The position numbers were made by a program, and so were the translations under genes. From Bacillota bacterium (GTDB lineage Bacteria > Bacillota > Bacilli > Paenibacillales > NBRC-103111): a DNA stretch of 64,000 nt. Location: positions 62,001 through 126,000 of the forward strand of contig JAEWIS010000014.1 in the NCBI GenBank assembly GCA_023386955.1, in the 5' to 3' direction. Below the pieces are notes generated by a model. The model had not been told where the DNA came from. It saw nothing but the letters and a program-made list of their open reading frames with translations, and did not search any database. Positions 8,402 to 17,223 of this stretch are shown one piece after another (the first letter of the stretch is position 1; every line of letters starts with the position of its first letter).

Positions 8402-8971
8402 TTACTTCCCGGCCTTGAGCCGGATACCGGAAACCACCTTCCGCATGGTCTCTTCATTCACAGCCGCTTCATTAAAATAAACGCCGTATGCCAATTTAGC
8501 AGTGGAATCGGTCCAGTACCAGCGGCTATCGTCATAACGCCAGTCCGGGTCCAGCTGTGCAGCAGGTTTGGTCAGCACCAGTCCGATTTTGTACAGACGG
8601 AGGTCCCGGGATTGTCCGGGAGCGGGAGAGGGAATATCCGTCACTTCCGTAAACGACCTTTGCTCCGTATGATTGGGCCGGTGGTGCACCCAGCTTTGGG
8701 CATCGAACCAGTCCAGCGTCTCCGTCTCCCCCACCTTTTCCCCGTTCACGGTAAAAATCAGCTCCTTGCCGTTTGCCTCGGCGCTCCATGCGGCAGGAAC
8801 CGCCAGGGTCAGAAGGGAGGTTTCCGCTTGTTTGAACCCCTCCGGCAGTGGAGCGGCAGATGCCTGGGCGTACGCTGTATCCGGCTTATCCCCCGCTCCG
8901 GTGAAATGCCACACCGTCAAACCCGCCAGCAGCACAACAGCCGCCGCCGTCCCCCACAACTTTTTACGCAT
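8402..8971 (-). CDS. Membrane-anchored or secreted protein of unknown function
   Basis: A 189-residue protein with an N-terminal signal/anchor (MRKKLWGTAAAVVLLAGLTV), a short Ala/Pro linker, then a compact beta-rich domain of about 135 residues with several Trp (TLDWFDAQSW, DPDWRYDDSRWYW) and no cysteine. There is no lipobox, so it is anchored by the N-terminal helix or cleaved at an Ala-X-Ala site (AYAQASA). The ATG at 8971 follows SD AAAGGGGTG. I do not recognise the family. It is monocistronic and sits between hemL and the PPOX/MarR operon. Confidence 0.75.
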   Translation of the reverse strand: MRKKLWGTAAAVVLLAGLTVWHFTGAGDKPDTAYAQASAAPLPEGFKQAETSLLTLAVPAAWSAEANGKELIFTVNGEKVGETETLDWFDAQSWVHHRPNHTEQRSFTEVTDIPSPAPGQSRDLRLYKIGLVLTKPAAQLDPDWRYDDSRWYWTDSTAKLAYGVYFNEAAVNEETMRKVVSGIRLKAGK

Positions 8972-9153
8972 ACCAAAGCACCCCTTTAATAAATAGTGCC
9001 CACCCGGCCTGCTCAGGCGCGGATGGGCTGCTGTTGGTTTGACGAAGGGGGGAGCGGAAAAGTTCATCAGGCAGTTTGAAACGGGCTCGCGGCTTCCAAA
9101 GCTGATTCTGTCTCGGGTTGGACCGTGTTAGCTCAGGATAGCGGAAGAGTAGT

Positions 9154-9609
9154 TCAACCGCCTGTTTGTGCCATCTGCTGCTTCAACGGAACCTCAAAAT
9201 CGGTGGAGGCCAGCTGGTCGTAATACCGCCCCTTCTGTGCCGTAAACCGGTAGACGCAGTAATCGGGGTCGGTCCGGCCCAGCGGGTAATAGATCTCATC
9301 CCCCTCATGCCAGATCAGATCCTTGAACTCCTGGTCATGAAGCACCTCCATGGTTCCCAAGAGCATCAATCCGTTAAATTTCCCCTCGTCGGCAAAGTAA
9401 AGGCCGGCTTGCGGCCTCTTATTAAATTGCGCGGTACGGCGGGAGGAGGTATTGGTGGAGAAATAAAATACCGACATTCCCTCCCGGACCCGGGCGTTAA
9501 ACATCATCTTCATGTTGGGGAAGCCGTCCTCCCCGATGGACCCGACCACCACATTGGGGCTGCGTTCCACCAGGCTAAGTGCTTTTTTTTCAACATCTGT
9601 TTCCATCAT
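9154..9609 (-). CDS. Pyridoxamine 5'-phosphate oxidase-like (general stress protein 26 type)
   Basis: A 151-residue split-barrel flavin-binding protein with SLVERSPNVVVGSIGEDGFP, MMFNARVREGMSVFYFSTNT and TSSRRTAQFNKRPQAGLYFA, typical of the GSP26/YdaG-like subgroup. These bind FMN or related cofactors; the physiological substrate is not known. The start codon overlaps the marR stop (ATGA), giving translational coupling, so it is almost certainly the target of that regulator. SD GAGGAG is present. Confidence 0.88.
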   Translation of the reverse strand: MMETDVEKKALSLVERSPNVVVGSIGEDGFPNMKMMFNARVREGMSVFYFSTNTSSRRTAQFNKRPQAGLYFADEGKFNGLMLLGTMEVLHDQEFKDLIWHEGDEIYYPLGRTDPDYCVYRFTAQKGRYYDQLASTDFEVPLKQQMAQTGG

Positions 9610-10055
9610 TTGTTCTCCTCCTCATAACGGTTTAAATTGGCGAGAATATGCCGCAGGGTGGCTTCGAACCGGTTTACCTCATCCTCTGTGAGCCCCTCAT
9701 AAAACAGGAACAGCATATCCTCGGAAACCTCCTGGTACTTGTCCATCATGCTTTTGCTGCCGGCAGATAGAGCCACTAAGGTGCTTCTTTTGTCCGCGGT
9801 GTCCGCAATCCGCTCGATATGTCCGGCCTGCTCCATCCGCTCCAGCATGCTGGATAAGGTGGTTTTGCCCAGGGCGGTTGTTTGGGCCAGCCGCCGGATC
9901 GGGACACGGTCCTCCTTCCACAGGGCGAACATAATCCGTCCCTGGGCGTTATTGAGATCCTCAATACCGGCTTTTTTGAGAAGCCGGTCGAATATCCGGC
10001 CGGACAGCTGCTTGATCATCGAAATCAAAAATCCGCCTTCCCGGAGTGTGGCCAT
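9606..10055 (-). CDS. MarR-family regulator
   Basis: A 149-residue winged-helix regulator: NNAQGRIMFALWKEDRVPIR, then the HTH (LAQTTALGKTTLSSMLERME), then the wing region with the MarR signature IADTADKRSTLVAL. Helical termini serve dimerisation. It is co-transcribed with a PPOX protein (4-bp overlap), and its promoter carries strong palindromes, so autoregulation is likely. Inducer unknown. SD AGGAGG lies 10 bp upstream of the ATG. Confidence 0.92.
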   Translation of the reverse strand: MATLREGGFLISMIKQLSGRIFDRLLKKAGIEDLNNAQGRIMFALWKEDRVPIRRLAQTTALGKTTLSSMLERMEQAGHIERIADTADKRSTLVALSAGSKSMMDKYQEVSEDMLFLFYEGLTEDEVNRFEATLRHILANLNRYEEENK

Positions 10056-10078
10056 ACGGTGTGGACCTCCTTTCAGGT

Positions 10079-10117
10079 TAGTTCTATATAGTACTATATT
10101 AGTCCTATATCGAACTA
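10079..10117 (-). promoter_or_regulatory. Predicted MarR operator region
   Basis: Nested palindromes lie just upstream of marR: TAGTTCTATATAG (10079-10091) pairs with CTATATCGAACTA (10105-10117) with one mismatch, and ATATAGTACTATAT (10086-10099) is a perfect 14-bp palindrome. They cover the expected promoter. Confidence 0.7.
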
Positions 10118-10235
10118 AAAGTCAACCTTTTTTGGAATCCGGATTCCTTTTCCAGTGCGGGTTTACTTCACCGCCTGCCGATAAGATGATAGAATCAGAC
10201 TTTAGAGAGAAACCAATGAAAGAAGGAGTGGGCGT

Positions 10236-11012
10236 ATGGGCTACAAAATCGTATTTTTTGATATTGACGGCACGCTGTTGGACGAGGACAAAAAGATACC
10301 GGAGGATACCCGTCTGGCTGTGGCACAGTTGAAGGCCAACGGTATTGAGCCGGTGATTGCCACCGGCAGGGCGCCTTATTTTTTTGAGCCGCTGGCCCGG
10401 GAGCTGGGCATCGATTCTTATGTCAGCTTAAACGGGGGATATGTGGTGTACCGGGGCAAGGAATTGTACCACAGGCATATTCCGGTGCCGGTGCTGGAGC
10501 GTCTGGTGGGGCTTGCCCACCAAAGCGGCCATCCGCTGGTATATCAGGGCAAAAGCAGCTACCACACCAACAGTGTGGAGCATGCCGCAGTGTTGGCGGC
10601 TATTGATTCGCTGAAGGTATTTTATCCCGGCGGGCAAAGTGAATTCTGGCGGGACGAGAGTATTTACCAGGTGTTCCTCCACTGCCGGCACGGGGAGGAG
10701 CAGCCTTATCTGGCGGAGCTGCCGGAGCTGCGTTTCATCCGCTGGCATGAGGATGCCATGGATGTGCTGCCGCTGACCGGCTCCAAGGCCGAGGGCATCC
10801 AGGTGATGCTGGACACACTGGGCATCCCGCGGGAGGAGTCCATAGCCTTCGGCGACGGCCTGAACGACAAGGAAATGCTGGAGCTGGTGGGTCTGGGCAT
10901 CGCCATGGGCAATTCCCACCAGGAGCTGCTCCCCTATGCGGACTATGTCACCGCCCGGGCGGACGAAGGCGGCATTGCGGCTGGCCTCCGCTACGCAGGC
11001 TGTCTGGCGTAG
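10236..11012 (+). CDS. Cof-type HAD hydrolase (sugar phosphatase-like)
   Basis: A 258-residue HAD-superfamily phosphatase of the Cof/YidA type. Motif I is FFDIDGTLLDED (nucleophile Asp9 and acid Asp11), motif II is VIATGRAP, motif III is the Lys of TGSKAEGIQ, and motif IV is FGDGLNDKEML. The class-II cap lies between about residues 82 and 185. Family members dephosphorylate sugar phosphates or cofactors in the cytoplasm; the substrate cannot be read from sequence. SD GAAGGAG lies 8 bp before the ATG. Monocistronic, followed by repetitive non-coding DNA. Confidence 0.93.
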   Translation: MGYKIVFFDIDGTLLDEDKKIPEDTRLAVAQLKANGIEPVIATGRAPYFFEPLARELGIDSYVSLNGGYVVYRGKELYHRHIPVPVLERLVGLAHQSGHPLVYQGKSSYHTNSVEHAAVLAAIDSLKVFYPGGQSEFWRDESIYQVFLHCRHGEEQPYLAELPELRFIRWHEDAMDVLPLTGSKAEGIQVMLDTLGIPREESIAFGDGLNDKEMLELVGLGIAMGNSHQELLPYADYVTARADEGGIAAGLRYAGCLA

Positions 11013-11017
11013 GAGGG

Positions 11018-11240
11018 AATTAGCAGTGTATGGGAGTTAGCTGCGTGCGGGCATTAGTGTTGTAGGGGAATAAGCTAGTGTGCGAGCATTAGCGGTGTAC
11101 AGGAATTAGCTAGTGGACGGAAGTTAGCAAGCGTGGGCATAAATGGTGTACGGAAATTAGCTAGTGTGTGGGCATTAGTGGTGACGGGAATAAGCTAGTG
11201 TACAGGAGTTAGTTGGTAAGTAGGAATTTAGCTGGTGCGT
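11018..11240. repeat. Degenerate short tandem repeat
   Basis: About a dozen imperfect copies of a 17-18 bp word, close to GGAATTAGCTAGTGTAC alternating with GGGCATTAGTGGTGTAC, fill the stretch after the HAD gene. No start codon with ribosome binding site is associated with it. Confidence 0.7.
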
Positions 11241-11262
11241 TGGAATCGAGTGGCCTGCGAGA

Positions 11263-11454
11263 TTCTAACGGAAGCTAAGGCCCTTATTTGGCTAAAAAGC
11301 GGGGTTTTTATTTTCTAACGGAAGTGAGCGCCGCTATTGACCCCGAATCAGCCTCTGCGGAGTTAATTTACGCCGAATAGCGTCTCTCACCGCCGTTAGA
11401 AATCCGCAGCGATCATTTTGAGGCAAATAGCGGCGCTGGCCGCCGTTAGAATTT
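11263..11454. repeat. Intergenic inverted-repeat array B (4 units)
   Basis: Two forward units (11263-11291 and 11313-11343, starting TTCTAACGGAAG) and two reverse units (11375-11403 and 11425-11454, ending CGCCGTTAGAA) occur between converging genes. The consensus is TTCTAACGG, then about eight variable bases, then GCCGCTATT. Together with the preceding tandem repeat this accounts for most of the gene-free region 11013-11638. Confidence 0.75.
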
Positions 11455-11638
11455 TTCGCGGCCTGGCCGAAGCAGCAAATGTAGTCAGCGGCAACTCACC
11501 ATAACCCCAATGGAAAGCCAATTCAGATTGCAGCGGTGCACGGGGCCGATCGATGCCAAACGCAACGCCCGCGTGGGTCTCCCCGCAGGCTCAGCCGCGC
11601 CTTACCAGGCCGCACCTCCGCGCCAGCGCCACCACACC

Positions 11639-11679
11639 AAAAAGAGCATCCTCCCCTCCCGGGGAGAATGCTCTTTTTT
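11639..11679. terminator. Bidirectional terminator
   Basis: The arms AAAAAGAGCAT-CTCCCC and GGGGAG-ATGCTCTTTTTT form a stem with a TCCC loop and A/T runs on both sides. It lies 105 bp beyond the 3' end of the LCP gene and can stop transcripts from either direction. Nothing else is evident between it and the LCP stop at 11784 apart from very GC-rich sequence. Confidence 0.8.
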
Positions 11680-11783
11680 AGCTGTCCGCGCTGCGGACGC
11701 AGCAGGCTGCCCGCTCTGCGACGCAGCCGCACGCAAGGGCCTGCCGCGCACCGCTGCCGTAGCGTGCGCTGCCCGCCGCGCCG

Positions 11784-13220
11784 TCAGGGCGCGGCCGTAG
11801 CCGCGGCTCCGCCTGCTGCGGCATCATCGCCGCTTGCGCCGGCGGCTGCACCCCCAGCGCCGGCTTCGGCACCGGCGCCCGCACCGTCTCCGGCAGCAGG
11901 CTCATCGCCGCCTGCTGCCGGCTGGCCCAGATCAATAATGCCGGCTTCCTCCCCCGGCAGCTTCACGGCTGTGCTGGCCGCAGGCTGCGGCGTCCCTGCC
12001 GGATTAGGCGTAGCGGACGCCGCTTCCGGCGCCTTGGGGCTGGCTGACACCGCCGGCTTCACCGATGCCGCAGGCGTCGTCGGTGTTGGCTTCACGGTGG
12101 GCTTCACTGTCACCTTGGGCTTCACAGTGGCCTTCGGCGAAGACGTGGGTTTGGAGGTGGCGGTTCCTCCGCCGGAGGAGGTTGTTGTATCCGTACCCTG
12201 GCTCAGCTTCCCGCCGGAGATTGGTTTGTCGGACGGCGTGATGGATACATCGCCGAACAGCTGCTTCACAAATACCTTAAGTGCGGCCTCATCCACGCCC
12301 AATACCTCGGCTCCGCCGACCCTTTTTTCCTGCAGCAGGTCCATAGGGGGGATCTGCTGGCTGACCATACCGTCAGTCTTTACCTCGAAGCCCAGAGAAG
12401 CTAGCTTGATCATTTGGTTCACGTTAAGATTGGTTTCGATATACGGATCGATGCTGCTGAGAATAGAAGGCAGCTTAAGGAGCGAGGTAGTGGACTGCAG
12501 CTTCTCCGCCAGAGCCTGCATGAATTTCCGCTGCCGTTCAGTGCGGGTGAAGTCACTGGTAGCGTCATGCCGGAAGCGCACATATTGGAGGGCCGTATTG
12601 CCGTCCAGATGCTGGTAGCCCTTTTTCAGATTAATATCGTATTGGTTGTCATCCGCAGAATCGGTGTAGTACATATCCTTTTCCACTTCCAGGTCGATGC
12701 CGCCCAGGGCATCCACAAGGGCAATAAACCCCTTAAAGTCGGTGTACACAAAATACTGAATGGGGATGCCCATCAGGTTACTCACGGTTTTCATGGCCAA
12801 TTCCGGTCCGCCTCTTGCGATGGCGGCGTTGATGCGGTCAGAGCCTTGGCCGGGAATATCCACGTACGTATCGCGCAGAATGGAGAACAGATAGGATTTT
12901 TTGGTGACCGGATCAAGGGAAGCAATCATCAGCGAGTCGGAGCGGGGGATTTCATTCTTCCCCATACCCCGGGAGTCGCCGCCCAGAAGCAGGATGTTTA
13001 CCCGTTCCTTGCCCTCCCACTTGGGGGGCTCCAGCTCGGCGGTTTTGGTCAGGGAAGGAATATTGCTGAAAATGGAATCCTCTGGCGACTTATTGATGTT
13101 GTCTGCGAAGGAATATAAGGAATACACATAATAGCCGGTGAAGCCAAATATGATTAGCACCAGTCCCGCCACGGACCAGAGAATTTTTTTACGCACACTC
13201 ATGTGTTTGGCTTTGCGCAT
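11784..13220 (-). CDS. LytR-CpsA-Psr (LCP) family cell-wall glycopolymer ligase
   Basis: A 478-residue protein with a short basic cytoplasmic N-terminus, one TM helix (about residues 12-34), and an extracellular LCP domain (about 70-260) with NILLLGGDSRGMG, RSDSLMIASLDP, SILRDTYVDIPG, and the later Arg-rich YVRFRHDATSDFTRTERQR. LCP enzymes are known to transfer teichoic acids or polysaccharides from undecaprenyl phosphate to peptidoglycan. The last 130 or so residues are a low-complexity Thr/Pro/Lys tail followed by an Ala/Gly-rich tail, probably wall-spanning. The start at 13220 is set by SD AAAGGGG; a start 12 codons upstream has none. Confidence 0.93.
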   Translation of the reverse strand: MRKAKHMSVRKKILWSVAGLVLIIFGFTGYYVYSLYSFADNINKSPEDSIFSNIPSLTKTAELEPPKWEGKERVNILLLGGDSRGMGKNEIPRSDSLMIASLDPVTKKSYLFSILRDTYVDIPGQGSDRINAAIARGGPELAMKTVSNLMGIPIQYFVYTDFKGFIALVDALGGIDLEVEKDMYYTDSADDNQYDINLKKGYQHLDGNTALQYVRFRHDATSDFTRTERQRKFMQALAEKLQSTTSLLKLPSILSSIDPYIETNLNVNQMIKLASLGFEVKTDGMVSQQIPPMDLLQEKRVGGAEVLGVDEAALKVFVKQLFGDVSITPSDKPISGGKLSQGTDTTTSSGGGTATSKPTSSPKATVKPKVTVKPTVKPTPTTPAASVKPAVSASPKAPEAASATPNPAGTPQPAASTAVKLPGEEAGIIDLGQPAAGGDEPAAGDGAGAGAEAGAGGAAAGASGDDAAAGGAAATAAP

Positions 13221-13611
13221 AAATAAGCCCCTTTCATCGGGTGATTTGGAATGCACATTCTTTTTTCAAAGGGGATGGGCATTAATGGGGAAGAATAAAG
13301 GCTGATAAAGACTACATCATTAGACGGAAAATGCCAGAAAAAAGTTTCATTTAGGACAAACTTCCGCCCAATGCTCCTTTATTGTGCATGAAAAGCTAAT
13401 ACGATTATACCCGAATTGGCGAACAAAATCACAGCTTATAGACATCCCTCGCCGTTCCTGGGGAACCGGGCCGTTCCGGCTTGCCGTTCTCCGGCATCCA
13501 TAGTAAATTAAGAGGGTTAAACCCATCCCCCAAAGTGGCGCGGAGTTCCAATAAGGAGCTTCGGAGGCTGGGAAGGGAACGTAAGCTTTAAGGAGAGGAG
13601 CTTTACTTCGC
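13221..13611. other. Divergent intergenic region, no gene seen
   Basis: This 391-bp stretch separates the leftward LCP gene from the rightward ABC-exporter operon and must hold both promoters. I see no -35/-10 pair that I would defend; TTGTGC and TTATAC at 13382-13410, 17 bp apart, are the best weak candidate for the ABC operon. AAGGAGAGGAG near 13591 is the ribosome binding site of the ATPase gene. Confidence 0.5.
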
Positions 13612-14733
13612 ATGTGGGCCATCGACGTCAAGAATCTGCGCAAGGACTTCCGCGTCCAACAGAATAGAGAAGGATTGGGCGGGGCTCTGCGCGACTTGTT
13701 TAAGCGTGAATACAAAAGCATAACCGCCGTCAACGAGATCAGCTTCCAGATCCCCCGTGGGGAAATCTGCGGCTACATCGGGGAGAACGGCGCAGGCAAG
13801 TCCACCACCATCAAGATGCTGACGGGGATTCTGGTTCCCACCTCCGGGGAGATCCATGTTAACGGACTGGTTCCCTACAAGGACCGGGAAGCCTTCGTAC
13901 GGGGCATCGGTGTTGTATTCGGCCAGCGCAGCCAGCTGTGGTGGGACATTGGCGTCATCGAGTCCTTCCGGCTGCTTAAGCGGGTCTACCGGGTGGACGA
14001 GCAGGACTTCAAAAAAAGGCTGGACGAACTGGTCGACCGGCTCCAGCTTGCCGATATCCTGAACCGTCCCGTGCGGAAGCTGAGCCTGGGGCAGCGGATG
14101 CGCTGCGAGCTGGCGGCATCCCTGCTGCATAATCCCTCCATCCTGTTTCTGGACGAACCGACGATTGGCCTGGATGTGATGGTCAAGGCGGAAATCCGGG
14201 ATTTCCTGAAATCCATGAACCAGCGTTACGAAACCACCATTTTGCTGACCACCCATGACCTGCAGGATATTGAAGCCCTGTGCTCCCGGGTGATTATGCT
14301 GGATGACGGGAATATCATCTATGACGGTGGGCTGGAGGAATTAAAGGCAAGATGGGGCCGCGGCAAGGAAATTGTGCTGCAGCTAACCCGGCCGGCGGAG
14401 CCTGACTTCCTGTCCCGCCTGACTGCGGACCTGAATGTGGAGTGGAGTATGGAAAATGATCTTGTAGCCCATATATGGGTGCCCTTCGGACAAACCAATG
14501 TGTCGGAGGTTCTCGCCCGGGTGGTCGGATCGGTAGAAATCGACGACATCCGCATTATTGAAACCCAGACGGATGATATTATCCGGGAGATCTATAAGGC
14601 GGGCCATGCCTCCGCAGACCGCTCCGAGCCGGATGCAGGAAACGATCCGTCCGGAGCAGCCCCGGCACAGCCGGAGGATAAGGCCGCAGGGGAAAAGGAT
14701 CTGGCTGCCGTCAAGGGAAGTGACGGGTCATGA
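13612..14733 (+). CDS. ABC-2 exporter, ATP-binding protein
   Basis: A 373-residue ATPase with an N-terminal extension (residues 1-35) typical of the exporter subgroup paired with PF06182-type permeases. Walker A is GENGAGKST (57-65), the Q-loop lies in VVFGQRSQLWWD, the signature is LSLGQRMRCELA, Walker B is ILFLDEPTIGLD, and the switch histidine is in LLTTHDLQDIE. About 60 extra C-terminal residues are Asp/Ala/Pro rich. It energises export through the two permeases downstream; its stop overlaps the next start (ATGA). The substrate is unknown. Confidence 0.93.
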   Translation: MWAIDVKNLRKDFRVQQNREGLGGALRDLFKREYKSITAVNEISFQIPRGEICGYIGENGAGKSTTIKMLTGILVPTSGEIHVNGLVPYKDREAFVRGIGVVFGQRSQLWWDIGVIESFRLLKRVYRVDEQDFKKRLDELVDRLQLADILNRPVRKLSLGQRMRCELAASLLHNPSILFLDEPTIGLDVMVKAEIRDFLKSMNQRYETTILLTTHDLQDIEALCSRVIMLDDGNIIYDGGLEELKARWGRGKEIVLQLTRPAEPDFLSRLTADLNVEWSMENDLVAHIWVPFGQTNVSEVLARVVGSVEIDDIRIIETQTDDIIREIYKAGHASADRSEPDAGNDPSGAAPAQPEDKAAGEKDLAAVKGSDGS

Positions 14734-15524
14734 TTGGCTTGTATGCGGAGTTCATCCGCATCCGGTTTTTGTCCATGCTGGCTTACCGGATGAACTATTA
14801 CACGGGTATCATCATCTATTTGGTGAATATCGGTGCGCAATATTTTCTGTGGAGCGCCATCTATTCGGGAGCCGATGGACTGGGCGGCATGAATATGACC
14901 CAGATGACCACCTATGTGGCCGTGGCCTGGATGGCACGGGCTTTTTATTTCAACAATCTGGACCGGGAAATTGCCAATGAAATCCGCGACGGCAGTGTGG
15001 CCATCCAATTTATCCGTCCCTATCCGTATTTGGCGGTGAAGATGATGCAGGGACTGGGCGAAGGCCTGTTCCGGCTTCTGTTATTTTCCACACCGGGGAT
15101 GCTGCTGGTTTGGCTGTTGTTTCCCATCCGGTTCCCTCATGACCCGCAGGTGTGGGCGGCTTTTTTCCTGATGCTGCTGTTCAGCTTCGTGATTAATTCC
15201 CAGATCAATATCCTGACGGGACTATGTGCCTTTTTTATGGAAAACAGCGACGGGATGATGCGCTTCAAAAGGGTAATGGTGGACCTGTTCTCCGGTCTGA
15301 TCATCCCGGTATCCTTCTTCCCGGGTTGGGCCGAAACCGTGCTGCGCCTGCTGCCTTTCCAGGCCATTACCTACTTGCCCTCTGCGGTATTCTCCGGCAA
15401 GGACGGAGGCATCGGCATTGCCAATGTGCTGGGTGTGCAGGTGCTGTGGCTGGTGCTGCTGTTTATTCCGATTTTACTCATGTGGCGGCTGGCAAGAACG
15501 CGGCTGTTTGTGCAGGGAGGGTGA
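14730..15524 (+). CDS. ABC-2 type permease (first subunit)
   Basis: A 264-residue membrane protein with six predicted TM helices, beginning MIGLYAEFIRIRFLSMLAYR, the cytoplasmic start helix common to PF06182-like permeases. The segment SGLIIPVSFFPGWAETVLRLLPFQAITYLP is characteristic of this ABC-2 family (quoted here only as a landmark in two parts: SGLIIPVSFFPGW and LRLLPFQAITYLP). It overlaps the ATPase gene by 4 bp and is followed 5 bp later by a second permease. The two probably form a heterodimeric channel. Confidence 0.88.
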   Translation: MIGLYAEFIRIRFLSMLAYRMNYYTGIIIYLVNIGAQYFLWSAIYSGADGLGGMNMTQMTTYVAVAWMARAFYFNNLDREIANEIRDGSVAIQFIRPYPYLAVKMMQGLGEGLFRLLLFSTPGMLLVWLLFPIRFPHDPQVWAAFFLMLLFSFVINSQINILTGLCAFFMENSDGMMRFKRVMVDLFSGLIIPVSFFPGWAETVLRLLPFQAITYLPSAVFSGKDGGIGIANVLGVQVLWLVLLFIPILLMWRLARTRLFVQGG

Positions 15525-15529
15525 GCGGT

Positions 15530-16315
15530 ATGTTCTATCTGTCTCTTGGCTGGGACTATCTGAAAACCTATATGAAAATCCGGCTGGCCTACCGCATGGA
15601 CCTGCTGGTGGAGATTTTGTCCGATCTGATGTTCCAGGGTGTAAACCTGTTCTTTCTATTAGTGGTGTTTCTGCATACGCAGCTTCTGGACGGCTGGACG
15701 GAGTCCCAGATGCTGTTTGTTTACGGGTACTTTATGGTGCCGTACGGGATTTTCAATTGCTGCTTCAATCTTTGGAACTTTACCGAGCGCTATATCGTCA
15801 AAGGGGAGATGGACCGGATTCTCACCCGGCCCGCTTATAATCTTACCCAGCTTGCCCTGGAAAATCTTGACCCGCCGTCCTTGGCCGGCTCTGTTGTGGG
15901 GCTGGTGATTATGGCGCTGACCTGGCCTTCGGCAGGGTTGGAGTTTGTCTGGTACGATCCCTTGGTGCTGGTGCTGCTCGTCCTGGGCTCTATAATGGTA
16001 TATGCAGGCATATATATTACCTTTACCGCCATTTCCTTTTTTACGGATGCGCCCACAGGGATTTTGCCCCTGGTGTGGAACATTCAGAATTACGGGCGGT
16101 ACCCCGTTACCATCTACAACCGGGCGATTACGGTGCTGCTGACGGGGATTTTGCCCTTTGCCTTCGTGGGCTTTTATCCGGCGGCATACTTCCTGGACCG
16201 GGCTTCATGGGGGCATATTGCCCTGTTGACTCCGGTAGTGGGCGGCGTGTTTTTTGGTGGGGCGCTGGCCTTCTGGAATTTCGGCGTCAGCCGGTACCGC
16301 GGCGCAGGTTCGTAA
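15530..16315 (+). CDS. ABC-2 type permease (second subunit)
   Basis: A 261-residue membrane protein of the same family as its upstream neighbour, with six hydrophobic segments and a matching N-terminal amphipathic stretch (MFYLSLGWDYLKTYMKIRLA). The start at 15530 follows SD GGGAGGGTGA, 5 bp after the first permease stop. The order ATPase, permease, permease is that of PF06182-type exporters. The exported compound is not evident; no biosynthetic genes adjoin. Confidence 0.88.
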   Translation: MFYLSLGWDYLKTYMKIRLAYRMDLLVEILSDLMFQGVNLFFLLVVFLHTQLLDGWTESQMLFVYGYFMVPYGIFNCCFNLWNFTERYIVKGEMDRILTRPAYNLTQLALENLDPPSLAGSVVGLVIMALTWPSAGLEFVWYDPLVLVLLVLGSIMVYAGIYITFTAISFFTDAPTGILPLVWNIQNYGRYPVTIYNRAITVLLTGILPFAFVGFYPAAYFLDRASWGHIALLTPVVGGVFFGGALAFWNFGVSRYRGAGS

Positions 16316-16350
16316 AAGGGGAAGCTTAGCTTACAGAAGGGAGGAACGGC

Positions 16351-16656
16351 ATGTACGCACAGCTTTTTCTGGGCATCGCGATGCTTGTTATGGCATTCGG
16401 CCATTGGAGGGGGAAGGCCTTTCTCGTCCGCAGCAGCATCAGGGATGTCCTGCATGGGGATGCGCTGAGGTCGTTCCAAAAAAGCCTGGCTCTGCCGTAT
16501 ACTTATTTAGGAGTCCTTTTTATCGTGATGGGGCTGGTGGAAAAACAAAGGGGCTTACAAGGTCTGGTGTTTGTAATGGTGTATATCCTTCTGGCGCTTG
16601 TGCCCATACTGTGGGCCATCCGGAATAATAAGAGGCATCTGGGCCGTTACTGGTAA
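16351..16656 (+). CDS. Small three-TM membrane protein, unknown
   Basis: A 101-residue protein with hydrophobic segments at about residues 4-18, 49-63 and 70-89, and a basic tail (RNNKRHLGRYW). SD GGGAGG precedes the ATG. It lies 35 bp after the exporter permease in the same direction and could belong to that transcript, perhaps as an accessory subunit. I do not recognise a family. Confidence 0.65.
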   Translation: MYAQLFLGIAMLVMAFGHWRGKAFLVRSSIRDVLHGDALRSFQKSLALPYTYLGVLFIVMGLVEKQRGLQGLVFVMVYILLALVPILWAIRNNKRHLGRYW

Positions 16657-16695
16657 TATCACATTCTCGCGCTCCATCATCCGGGAGGTGGAAGC

Positions 16696-17205
16696 ATGGG
16701 CGGTTTGGAGAATACGCAGGATAAAATCGGCAAGAGAGCATGGGAGCGGGAGGCGATCCTCCTGCTGATCCGGGAGTATAACCGGCTGGGCACCGGGCCG
16801 GGATATAGGCTGTTGTTCCAGCAGGAGCGGCCGGATGCCGTGCTGGAGGAAAAGGGCCCCCTGCGCCGCAAGTTGGGCGTAGAGATTACCCATCTGTTCG
16901 CCAGCCAGCAGGAGGCGATGGATGTGTTCAACCGGCGGATTCCGGCCCCTGAACAGGAGGGGGTTACCATTGACCACCTTCTGAAGGAGCTGAATCATCT
17001 CATCCGCAAAAAGGTGGGCAAACGCAGCGCCTACAGCATGAGCTATCCCATCGCGCTGTTGATCCGCAACGCCTCGCCGGTGTTCGGCATGTCGGATTTT
17101 CTGCCCCGGCTGACGGAGGTGGACCTGCCTGCGGGGGTATTCACCCACATCTGGTTCCTGTCCCGGGACGGCTCCCCGGAGTGGAAGCTGGCGGAGCTCT
17201 TGTAG
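16696..17205 (+). CDS. Unknown protein with possible PD-(D/E)XK-like motif
   Basis: A 169-residue soluble protein preceded by SD GGGAGG. The segment RPDAVLEE (Asp47) followed by LGVEITHLF (Glu63-Ile-Thr) resembles the PD...(D/E)-X-(K/T) core of restriction-endonuclease-like folds. The rest is helical, with DVFNRRIPAPEQEG and NHLIRKKVGKRSAYSMSYP. I cannot assign a function; a nuclease or nuclease-derived role is only suggested by the motif. A strong terminator follows 20 bp after the stop, so it is the last gene of its transcript. Confidence 0.7.
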   Translation: MGGLENTQDKIGKRAWEREAILLLIREYNRLGTGPGYRLLFQQERPDAVLEEKGPLRRKLGVEITHLFASQQEAMDVFNRRIPAPEQEGVTIDHLLKELNHLIRKKVGKRSAYSMSYPIALLIRNASPVFGMSDFLPRLTEVDLPAGVFTHIWFLSRDGSPEWKLAELL

Positions 17206-17223
17206 AGAGCCGCAGCATAGAAA

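Noticed and set aside
13347..13733. Minus-strand gene between the LCP protein and the ABC operon
   Set aside because: It overlaps the ABC ATPase start, has no recognisable domain and no SD.
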